A DNA stretch of 64,000 nt, taken from positions 8,800,516 through 8,864,515 of the forward strand of contig NC_033632.1 of the NCBI RefSeq assembly GCF_001540865.1. The letters run 5' to 3'. Below the pieces are notes generated by a model. It saw only the letters and a program-made list of their open reading frames with translations. It was not told the DNA's origin and ran no database searches. The stretch comes from Ananas comosus. Lineage: Eukaryota > Streptophyta > Magnoliopsida > Poales > Bromeliaceae. Of this stretch, positions 11,839 through 21,712 are shown one piece after another; positions within the stretch are counted from its first letter, which is position 1; every line of letters starts with the position of its first letter. A program made the translations under genes and the position numbers.

Positions 11839-12111
11839 TGTCTTGTGATCGCGAAGAAGTTAATGGGGTAAGTGCTTAACCAAGTATTTGCGTTTCAGGA
11901 GCTAATAGCACCGAGGAGATGCTATGTTCGTAGGTCCGTTCCGGCACCCCGGTGGCGCCAGAGTCGGCTGGGCCTAGTGAGGTGCAGGAGTTGCGGGCAC
12001 AGGTTACCGCATTAACTGGTCGGTTTGATCGGCTCCAGGAGCTATTGGAGCAGCAAGCGGCGGCGGCGGCCGCGACAACAACTGAAGGTCATGATCCGCC
12101 CGCGCCCTCGG
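11839..12111 (+). pseudogene. Element D gag, N-terminal fragment
   Basis: Resumes D after the B insertion. The position of the expected start reads ATAGCACCGAGG instead of ATG, and a frame change follows within about 20 codons. The later frame carries the coiled coil VQELRAQVTALTGRFDRLQE and an Ala run, matching B's gag. It stops at the TSD CTCGG (12107-12111) of solo LTR S1 and resumes at 17143. Confidence 0.75.
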
Positions 12112-12280
12112 TGTAAGGAAGTGAATTCTCGAAATACGAGAGTTGGACTTCGTTTAGAATTGACTAAGGGTCGTGTTGGTGAGCTTCGGAAAGGCCGAAG
12201 ATGTCTAAATCACCAAAAGTGCATTGGAAGCGAGTCCACGAGAGCAAACAGCGCAAATCTGCACTCTGGCAGATCTGCTC

Positions 12281-12502
12281 TCGGGGACCGGTCCCTGGTC
12301 GGAAGGACCGGTCCCCGAACGTGGTCTGACAGGGTCTGCTCTCGGGGACCGGTCCCTGGTAGGGAGAGACCGGTCCCCCGCAGCGAGGGTTGCGGCCGAG
12401 GGTTGAGGCAACCGGTCCCTGGCCAGTGGGACCGGTTCCCGAACGCGCACCCCAGCCTAAGGGCTCTCGGGGACCGGTCCCAGGTCGGAGAGACCGGTCC
12501 CT
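12281..12502. repeat. CCGG-centred palindrome array in S1
   Basis: About eight GGGACCGGTCCC-like palindromes in 220 bp, spaced irregularly by 20-50 bp with unrelated spacers, ending just before the CT-rich tract at 12595-12660. Confidence 0.85.
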
Positions 12503-12873
12503 CCGCGCACAGACTGCCCAGTGAGGGCTGTGCAGAGGATTAAAAGTTGAGGGGGCCAGCTGGATATTGTTACATTAGAGGGCTTATGGGCCCCTCTCTC
12601 CCTCTCATTCTCTCATTCCCCTCTCACCCACACACACTCTCTTCTCCCTCTCTCTCTCTAGAAAGGAAAGAAGAAGGAGAATGAAGGAGAAGAAAGAGGA
12701 AAAAAGGAAAAGAAGAAGGAGATCAAGCTAGGAAGGCTTTTGGACCTCTCCCTCTTCCTCTCCTCTCTTTGAAGCTAACATAGAAGTAAGCTTCCAACCC
12801 TAGCTTATGAAACTTAGGGTTTTCGGGTTTTAGCTCTTGAGATGGGGTCAAACGGACCTCTAGCATCATGAAT

Positions 12874-15407
12874 TGTAAGAAAGTGAATTCTCGAAATCCG
12901 AGGATTAGACTTCGTCTAGAATCGACTAATTGTCAAGGGTGTAAGCTTCGAAAAGTCCGAAGATGATTAAAATGCAGAAAGTGCATTTTGGAAGAGTCCG
13001 CGAGAGCAGCAGTGCAAAATCTGCACTGGAACAGAATTGCTCTCGGGGACCGATCCCTGGCGGGGATCCTTGATGCAACCGGTCCCATCAGAGAGGGACC
13101 GGTCCCATCAGGCTGGGCTGGCGGGGATCCTTGATGCAATCGGTCTCTGGCAGGTAAGGACCGGTCCCCGAACGTTAACCCAGCGAGAAAAGCCGAAATT
13201 TGGCTAAGTCCCGAAAATCCAACTCTCGGGAACCAGTCTCTCGGACAAGGACCGGTCTCCCAGGGACTGGTCTCTCAGGCAGAGACCGATTCCCAAACGC
13301 GAAATTCCCTCTGCCTGAATGGGAGGCTCTCGGGGACCGGTCTCCCCGAGCTGGGACCGGTCCCTCACTACGAAAATGCCCAGTGAGGGCTGCTGCAGAG
13401 GGTGGAAAGTTGAAGGGGCTATTTGCAAAATAGCCTATATAAGAGATGAGGGACCCCTCTCTCCCTCTAATTTGCTCTCTCCCTTTCACACTCTTTCCCT
13501 CTCTTTCTAGGAAAGAAAAGAAGGAGAAGAAGAAGAAGTGGAAGAAGAGGAAGGAAAAGAAGAAAAAGAGGAAGGAGAAGACTAAGAAGAAGAAGAAGAT
13601 CATCTTCTTCTCTCCCTCCCTCAAGCTTGGAGCTTTGTTTAGAGGTAAGCTCTAAACCCTTTAGTGGTATTTCTAGGGTTTGGGGTTTTTGTTGTTTAGA
13701 GATGGTTCGAATGGAACCTATTGAGGCTAAGGCGATGGCTCGAGCTCGAAATCGAAGCTCGCACCATGGATTTCGCCACCGTTGCCAACCTAGGGCACGG
13801 ATTTGGGATTTTTGGAAATCTAGGGTTTTGATCTATTTTAATAGGTCGCAAACCTAATTGCTTGGTCTCTGAACGCGTAGGCGAAGACGGTTCGTCGATC
13901 CGACGATCGAGTGCGAAGATATCGCCGAAACTGATACTTGAGGGTTTACTTTGCCCCGGGGTGTGAAGCGACGTACGAGGACCACGACGTCGAGTTGTCT
14001 AGCTGCGCGGCACAACCAAAAGGTGGGGGAGTGCCATCCCGAAGCAGTCGAGCTGCTTTCTATGTTTGAGTTATTATGTTGATCAATTGCATATTGTACA
14101 TGTGGCATATAGGGAATTAAGCTATTTATATCTATATTTGCATGCTAGTGTTAATGTGGCTTAGTTGATATAACACAAGAACCTAGTATGCATGAGCTGA
14201 ATATAAGATGGTTAACCCTATATGTGTTGGATGTACATGTAGCTATGAAAACCTAGAACAGTGTGGACTAGAGTATCGAGAACTTGTCAGAGAACGAGTG
14301 GCATCTAGTTAACAATGAATACAAATGAGTGGCATCTAGTTGATATTGAACATGAGAACCCTAGTGTAGTCAAAACACTATGAGCTTGAGTATTGGAATG
14401 CTTGATTCTATGATGAGACCAACTTTAGTTGGTAGGACCAGTTCGTGAGTTCAGATTATACTCACATAGCCTGTCTGCGCTTGTTGGGGTCGCTCCCCAC
14501 AGGCTGTGCACTCCGAAGTATTTGTTACTCGAGGGGCAGTCGCTATGCGCTGCCTGGACAGTCAGTGTATCTATCCGCAGGCGGTCTCGGGGAATAGTTC
14601 AGCGAGGCTTTTCCCTATGAGACTTATAAACGTGAGATTGTGTTGCCGGATTGATCGACTGATAGGGTAAAGTAATGAACAACCCTTATTGTTGAGCATA
14701 GTAGTGTGGTAGCTATGAATTCAGTATGAATGACATGCATGCATGATTCCAGATTGAGGCATGGTTAGATGCTCATACCTATACTTGCTTGTTCATCGTT
14801 AATGCTTTCAATTTCATATATCTATCTATCTGCATATCTATCTGTGCCTGCTTAGACCTAGTGGGAAGATCGGCGGAGTCGGCAGCCGAACCTACTGGGA
14901 ACTATTCGTAGTTCTCATCCTACTTTATTGCAGGTCCGAGCTCGAGTGTCCCCGGCGAGCGCGAGGACCGTGGCAAGGGCATAGCGCCCTAGTGATAGAT
15001 GTACATAGCTGGTTTTACTCCCTTTTGCATTAGCTTTACCCTGTACTTATGTTTGAGAGTAGATGTTGTATAGGGCGAGGTTTGAGAGTGATTGTGCATA
15101 TGTTTTGGAAGATTGTAAAAGATGAAATAATTGCATAAAGTTAAACGAGTTTTAATAGTTGAGTACATCTCTCTTTTATCACTTGTATGTTTTACTTGTG
15201 TTGCTTGCTCTTCGGTGATAAGCACTATTTGTGTTTCGTCGTCATTGTTGGATCATGTACGTAATCAAGTGTGTTTCCTGGGAACTTGTATACATGATCT
15301 CGTTGTTGAGCTTTGGGCGGACAGGGGGGTTGCTGTCCGTTCGGCGGTCCGTTCGCCGCGCCCGAACCGAACCAAATCGGTAGCGGTCTCGGGGCGGGAG
15401 CGTGACA
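12874..15407 (+). mobile_element. Solo LTR S2 nested in solo LTR S1
   Basis: TGTAAGAAAGTG...GTGACA, 2,534 bp, with perfect TSD TGAAT (12869-12873, 15408-15412). It is the same LTR family as S1 (similar start, palindrome array at about 13043-13370, CT-rich leader at 13455-13510, similar tail). A family member therefore inserted into the solo LTR or earlier full copy of its own kind, and both lost their interiors. Confidence 0.9.
13043..13370. repeat. CCGG-centred palindrome array in S2
   Basis: About ten degenerate and perfect GGGACCGGTCCC copies; some are decayed at the centre (ACCGAT, ACTGGT), which is consistent with C-to-T decay at CpG. Confidence 0.8.
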
Positions 15408-17142
15408 TGAATGGTGGGATTAGAGCTAGAATCTAGGGTTTTTGAAGTGGGTTTGCATAGTGCTAACAATAGGGCACCCAAATTATGGTTTTTTGGAAAA
15501 GTAGAGGATTGATCTCAGTTGACCCTCCTCTAACCTAATTGCTAGGTGTCTAAACGCAAGAGCGAAATCGGATTTTCGATTCGTCGAGCGGGCGAAAAGA
15601 TATTGGCAAAACGAGGCCAACCAAGCTTCATTTCGACCTAAGAGGTCGAGACGTCGTCGTAACGTTCGTTGGAGGGCATTTCTAGAGCCTCCATATCCTT
15701 AAGAGGTGGGGGGTGTCCATCCCGAAGCATTCGGGTTTCCTTTTATGTCTAAGTTACTTATGTTGATCATATTACATTATAGGATTAATAGATGTATATT
15801 TCCTTTTCCTTGCATGATTCTTAATAGTATAACTTATGAGTCGAACACATGGACTAGGGTAGCATGAGGATTGGGTCTTGTGACATGAAAATCCTATAAT
15901 GGCATAAAAAGCCGAACTTGGACATAGCCTAATAGAGTGGCATTGAACTAGTGTAGTAGAAATACAAAACATGAACGAGTGGCATGTCAACTAGCTAGAA
16001 AACTTACTACAATGATCGAACGAGTGACATCGGGTCTAGAGTAGTAAATATGACATGGTTCTAGGGATGGTAGAGATCCCGGCATCCAGGATGCATTGTA
16101 TATGGTGCAGCAGAGGCACTTTGACCCTTGTAAATAGGGTATCCTCTTGTGAGGATTGGATCATACTCACTAGTCTGTTTTCGCTATCGGTGGTCGCTCC
16201 ACCGTGGCACGAGTCTCCAGAGTACTTCACTAGGGGCAGACGTAGTTGTCCCGCAGACGGTCTCGGTGTGCGAGTGCAGCTTCCCTCACCTATCAGATAG
16301 AGAGTTAGTCGAGGGTTTAACCTACGGGTTAGCCAAGTAGATTAGGTAATAAACATGAATGGCATAGTAGAATCGCATTATTACCTCGAGTAGACATAGT
16401 GTATGTTGTAGATTGCATTGCTATATACTTTTATATACTCATGACATGATACTAGCATGATAGTAGGTTCATTGCAAATGAATATTGCATGCATTGCTCA
16501 TTATTGAAGGCATGGTAGAAAAGTTGCAGTTTACTTTTCTATCTGCATATCTATCTATCTATCTGCTTATGCCTGCTTAGACCTAGTGGGAAAACCGGCG
16601 GAGTCGGCGGCCGAACCCACTAGGAACTATATTTATATAGTTCTCACCTCGTGTGGTTTTGGGGGACAGGTACACAAAGGGGCGAGCCGAGCGAGGATCG
16701 CGGCAAAGGCATAGCGCCCTGAGTGAGTTAGCTAGTAGCTTTCCTTTATGCATTAGAGTACCCTCGTGTACTAGAAGATGTATATTTTGGATAGGCATTG
16801 GAGAGCTATAATGTATTTTAGGAAAAATATGTATTTACATTTTGAAAGATGAAAATGTAATATAACCAAATGATGTAACTATTGAATGGTTGTAATAGTT
16901 AGACTATCTCTCTTTATACACTTGTACATTTACTCGTGGTTCTTGCTCTTAGTTGTATTGTACTTGTATGCATCGTATTGATCATGTATGTTATTTAAGC
17001 AATTTCCTGGGCGCTTAATTGTACTTGATCTAGTTGTTTAGCCTTGGGCGGACAGGGGAGGTCCTGTCCGTTCGGCGTCCGTCCGCCGCGCTCGGACCGG
17101 ACCAAATTGGTAGCGGTCTCGGGGTGGGGATGCGACACTCGG

Positions 17143-18092
17143 CTCCCGCGCCAAATGCGGCTGAGGGTGAGGGTATAGCGGCGGTTCCAATAGCGGCACG
17201 TCCCCCGCCGGCGAGTGTTCCTCCAGAGGCTTCAGGTTCTAGTTCACTCGATGCAGCAGCCGAGGAGGCAGAGCGGGAGCGTGGCTACACGGCTCTCACG
17301 AGATTCATGAAGTTCCACCCTCCCACGTTTGACGGTGAAGTGATTGATCCCTGGACGGTAGAGACATAGTTGGCCGCAATGGAAACCCTGTTCGAGGACA
17401 TCTACACCCAGGATAAGGACAAAGTACACTTGGCCGTGCATTGCTTTGATAAGCGGCCAGAGTGTGGTGGAGGAGGGTGAAGCAAGACCGATCTTATGAT
17501 CTTCCCCCAATTGATTGGGAGGAATTCCGAGGACTGATGTTCGCGGAATATTTTCCCGATTGTGATAAGAGGAAGATGCGGGAGGATTTCAGGAAGCTCA
17601 AGCAGGGCAACCGCACAGTTCGGGAGTATGAGCGGGAGTTTACCCATCTCCTAAACTGTGTCCCCGATGTAGCAAGGACCGAGCAAGATCGGGCGGAGTG
17701 CTTCGTGCAGGGACTTCGGCCCGGAGTATTTCGGTTGGTGCATGCTTTCAAGTTCCGCACCTTTGCGGAAGTGTTGGACCGTGCCTTATAGGTTGAGCAC
17801 GGGAACGCTTGCGAGCGAGAGGAACGCGAGGCATTCGATAAGGACAAAGGAAAGAAGCGATCGGGTGGTGGTTCGGGGGGACAATCGAGTTCCAAGAACC
17901 CCCCGAAGCACCCACGGAAGCGGACGTGGAATCGTAGGGCGCAGCGGTGCATCTTTGTGGTGGAGACCACCGAGGTGTGTGAGCAGCGCCAAGGAAAGTG
18001 CTTTAAGTGCAGGCAGGCAGGGCACTTCGTACGCGACTGTCCAGGAGGAGGGGCCTCACCTGCCCCGTCTATTGCATCGGCTTCGGTGATTC
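17143..18092 (+). pseudogene. Element D gag, capsid core and nucleocapsid
   Basis: Continues gag after S1. The Ala/Pro linker leads to FMKFHPPTFDGEV, then a TAG at 17368, then the capsid core (17462-17790) with FRGLMFAEYFPD and EYEREFTHLLNCVP, a TAG at 17789, a basic KKRSGGGSGG segment and one CCHC knuckle (C-x2-C-x4-H-x4-C, about 17999-18040). In-frame stops and a frame shift near 17460 make it defective. The segment between the second stop and the knuckle is what element B retains, lacking the core. Confidence 0.8.
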
Positions 18093-19012
18093 CCGCACGT
18101 TATGGAGCTCCACCTGCTGCGGCATCTGCGAGGCACGCTATGGCGCCGCGTCAGCCAGAAGTGACGCGATCGGCTCCGAGCGGACGGGTATTCGCCGCTC
18201 AAGTTCAAGCCGAGGAACCTGCCGAAGCTAAGGAGCGCAATGTAGTGGCAGGTATGGTTTTAATTAACGGAGTTCGCTCCAGAGCTATGTTTGATACAGG
18301 TGCCACGCATTCGTTTATTAGCCGACCCTTTGCCGAGATGCATGGTATAGAAGTCCAGCTAAGTGATAGCATTTGGCGAGTAGAGGGTCCCGGGCGTGCG
18401 TTGGTCATTAGGAAGGAGTGCTTGGCTTGTCCGGTGCAAGTGGGCGACTGGATAATGCCGATCCGTATGTTGGTGCTCAAGAGGTTGAAGGACTTCGATA
18501 TTATATTGGGCATGGACTGGCTCTCGAAGTATTATGTGTCCATTGACTGCAAGAGCAAAGTGATCACGTTTCGGGAGCCAGGACAGGAGTTTACGTATCG
18601 AGCTTGCAAGAGCTCGTGCTTCGCCGCAACGGTGTCGGCGACGAGGACTAGGAAGCTGGTCAACAGCGGTTGCGTGGCTTATTTGGCAACCGTTGTGGAA
18701 GTTGATAGGGTAGCTCCGACTTTTGAGGAGTTGTCGGTGGTGCGGGAGTTTCCGAATGTATTTCCCGCGAAGTTACCGGGGATGCCCTCGGACCGGGAGA
18801 TCGAGTTCGTGATAGACTTGGTTCCCGAGGCGGCGCCGATTTCAAAGGCTCCGTACCGCATGGCGCCGGCAAAGATGAGGGAGTTGAGGGATCAGTTGCA
18901 GGATCTTCTTGACAAGGAGTTTATCATGCCGAGTGTGTCACCGTGGGGAGCCCCGATGTTGTTTGTGTGCAAAAAGGATCTTTTCGACTCTGCGTGGACT
19001 ACCGCGAGTTGA
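17957..19012 (+). pseudogene. Element D protease and start of RT
   Basis: An open frame of 351 codons. It starts at the nucleocapsid knuckle (residues 15-28), has the aspartic protease active site DTGATHSF with Asp at residue 113 (18293), the later ILGMDWL motif, and the RT entrance (KAPYRMAPAKMRELRDQLQ). It ends because a small deletion near 18975 shifts the frame just where the next piece (18943-) continues the conserved RT block. The protease itself looks complete. Confidence 0.85.
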
Positions 19013-19635
19013 ACAAGGTTACTATCAAGAATAAGTACCCGTTGCCCCGAATCGACGACTTGTTTGATCAGCTACAGGGGTTGCGAGTGTACTCGAAGAT
19101 AGATCTCCAATCCGGCTACCACCAGTTGAAGATAAAGCCGGATGATGTGCAGAAGACCGCGTTTCGCACGCGGTATGGACATTATGAATTCACGGTTATG
19201 CCGTTCGGGCTCACCAATGCCCCGGCAGCGTTCATGGATTTAATGAACCGTGTCTTCAGGGCGTACTTGGACCGATTTGTCGTGGTCTTCATTGACGACA
19301 TCTTGGTCTATTCGCGCAGTGACGAGGAGCATGCGGAGCATTTGCGGATAGTGCTTCAAATCCTTCGGGAGTAGAAACTATATGCAAAGTTGAAGAAGTG
19401 TGACTTCTAGCTCCGAGAGGTTGCTTTTCTTGGGCATGTGATTTCCGAGGGCGGTGTTTCTGTTGACCGGAGGAAAGTTGAGGCGATCAAGGATTGGCCG
19501 CGCCCAACGAATGTTACGGAAGTCCGAAGCTTTGTGGGCTTAGCGAGCTACTATCGACGGTTTGTGGAAGGATTCTCGAAGTTGGTGATTCCACTTACTC
19601 GTCTGACACAGAAGGGCACCAAATTTGTTTGAAGT
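18943..19635 (+). pseudogene. Element D reverse transcriptase
   Basis: RT fingers and palm: [48 protein letters not shown], and the catalytic FIDD at about 19288-19299. A TAG at 19372 and another in place of Trp near 19408 interrupt it. The thumb region ([10 protein letters not shown]...YYRRFVEGF) continues to 19632, where a TGA again replaces Trp. Catalytic Asp residues are present but the reading frame is dead. Confidence 0.88.
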
Positions 19636-19662
19636 GACGAGTGCGACCGGAGTTTTAAAGAG

Positions 19663-20325
19663 TTGAAGGAAAGATTGACTTCAACTCCGATGCTCGCCTT
19701 ACCGATGCAAGGTGAAGACTATGTGGCCTATAGTGATGCGTCCTATCTGGGTCTGGGGTGTGTCCTGATGCAAGGCGGGAAGGTGATCGCTTATGCGTCC
19801 CGTCAGTTGAAGAGCTATGAAAAGAACTACCCCATCCACGACTTAGAATTGGCGGCAGTGATCTTTGCTTTGAAGCTATTGAGGCACTATCTGTATGGTG
19901 CACATTGCGAGATCTACACCGACCATAAAAGTTTGAAGTACTTATTTACCCAGAAGGAGCTGAATATGCGACAATGGCGGTGGTTAGAATTATTAAAGGA
20001 TTATGATGTTGACATCCTTTACCACCCTGGCAAGGCGAATGTAATCGCGGATGCACTTAGTAGAAAGTCGGCGGAGAACCTCGCGTTATGGGTTACAAAT
20101 CAAGTGCCCCTGTGGAAGGAAATGGGGCGAATGGATCTCGAGGTTGTAGCTTCGAAAGTTCCAACTAGATTGTCAATGCTCGTTGTCCAACTGACCTTAT
20201 TAGAGAGGATCAAGAGTTTGCAATCTGCGGACCCGAGTCTCCAAAAGGTGCGGCGCAACGTCGAGGAGGGACGTGGCGGAGATTTCAATATGGACGCCGG
20301 TGGTGCACTTCGGTTTCGAAACCGG
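19663..20325 (+). pseudogene. Element D RNase H
   Basis: The first third of a 420-codon open frame. The RNase H carboxylates are visible: [16 protein letters not shown] and [11 protein letters not shown]. It ends with the conserved [15 protein letters not shown] tail. This domain looks intact in its key residues, unlike the same domain in element C. Confidence 0.82.
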
Positions 20326-21300
20326 TGGTATGTGCCCGAGAATGAGGAGCTTCGCAAGCTAATTCTGCAAGAAGCACATTGGTCTCCTTATAGTGACCAC
20401 CCGGGCGGCACCAAGATGTATCACGATCTGAGGATGCTCTATTGGTGGCCGGGAATAAAGGCTGATATTGGGCGCTTCGTGGCGAAATGTTTGGTACGCC
20501 AACAAGTGAAGGCGGAGCGCCGATTTCCAGCGGGAAAGCTTCAGAGTTTACCTATCCCCGATTGGAAATGGGAGGATATATCGATGGATTTCGTGGTCGG
20601 CTTGCCTCGCTCGACCGGTGGCCACGATGCGATTTGGGTGATTGTGGATCGACTGACGAAGTCGGCACATTTTCTGCCGATCCACACCACTTGGGCTGGT
20701 GACAGGTTGGCGCAGGTATACCTTGATAAGATAGTGAGGTTGCACGGGGTGCCAAAATCAATTGTATCAGATCAAGACCCCCAGTTCACTTCACACTTTT
20801 GGAAGAGCCTGCAGGAAGCTTTGGGCACACGGCTCGATTTCAGCACTGCATTTCATCCTCAAACAGATAGGCACACGGAGAGGACCATTGAGACTCTGGA
20901 GGATATGTTGCGGGCGTGTCATTGATTACAAAGGGAGTTAGTGTAAGCACCTACCGATGGCCGAGTTCGCCTACAACAACAGTTATCATGCTAGCGTGGG
21001 GATGGCACCGTTCGAAGCTCTTTACGAGCGGAAGTGCTGATCTCCCATACACTGGAGTGATGTGGGCGAACGTGCGGAATTCGGCCCCGATGTTTTGCGA
21101 GAGGCGGAAGAGAAGGTCCGCCTTGCTCACTATAGATTGCTCACGGTGCAGTCTCGACATAAAAGCTATTCGGATAAGCGCCGGCGAGATTTAGAATTTG
21201 CGGTGGGCGACCGTGTCTTTTTGAAGGCGTCGCCCATGAGGGGTGTGAAGCGGTTTGGGGTGCGGGGGAAGTTAAAGTCCCCGATATATATATTGGGCCA
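20326..21300 (+). pseudogene. Element D integrase
   Basis: H2C2 zinc domain followed by the DDE core. The H2C2 motif is damaged: the second Cys pair reads CLVRQQ where CLTCQ is usual (and is present in element C). Core residues: MDFVVGLP (first Asp), SDQDPQF (second Asp), and a Glu in [10 protein letters not shown]. The frame stops at 20923 and resumes shifted at about 20930, then again near 21060. Normally inserts the cDNA into the genome. Confidence 0.82.
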
Positions 21301-21309
21301 TATGAGGTT

Positions 21310-21630
21310 TTGGAGCGTGTTGGAGCGGTAAAGTATCGGCTTGCCTTGCCGCCGAAGCTCGTGGATGTTCACAACGTTTTCCACGTCTCCAATCTTCGCA
21401 AGTACATTCACGACCCCGAGCATGCTTTGTTGTACGAGCCGCCGAAACTTCAAGAAGATATGAGCTATGAAGAGTTTCCGGTGATGATTATCGCTCGAGA
21501 GGTGCGCAAGTTGAGAAATCGCGAGATTCCCTATGTTAAGATTCGGTGGAGCAATCACGATAATCGCGAAGCCACGTGGGAACTCGAGGAAACGATGAGA
21601 ATGCATCATCCTCACCTTTTCGAGGAGTGA
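21310..21630 (+). pseudogene. Element D integrase C-terminus with chromodomain-like end
   Basis: VGAVKYRLALPPKLVDVHNVFHVSNLRKY is the conserved integrase tail. It is followed by the chromodomain-like VRKLRNREIPYVKIRW and [10 protein letters not shown], ending with HPHLFEE at the stop. This end assigns the element to the chromovirus branch; the closest layout is Tekay/Del. Confidence 0.82.
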
Positions 21631-21693
21631 GTTAAGGTATGAGTTTAAGTTTAGGTTTAAGTTTGAAATTGAGTTCGTTTCGAGGATGAAACT

Positions 21694-21712
21694 CTTTTTA
21701 AGGAGAGGGGGA
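21694..21712 (+). other. Polypurine tract of element D
   Basis: AAGGAGAGGGGGA directly before the 3' LTR start, preceded by TTTCGAGGATGAAACTC, the block shared by all gypsy elements here. Confidence 0.85.

Larger units (their letters stand above)
12112..17137 (+). mobile_element. Solo LTR S1 inserted in element D gag
   Basis: Begins TGTAAGGAAGTG and ends GATGCGACA. It is flanked by a perfect 5-bp TSD CTCGG (12107-12111, 17138-17142) that interrupts gag. With the nested S2 and its TSD copy removed it is about 2.49 kb. No internal region or primer site is present, so it is a product of LTR-LTR recombination. It contains a palindrome array, CT-rich leader, possible donor (12786), TATC microsatellite and hairpin before a YAG. 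Confidence 0.9.
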
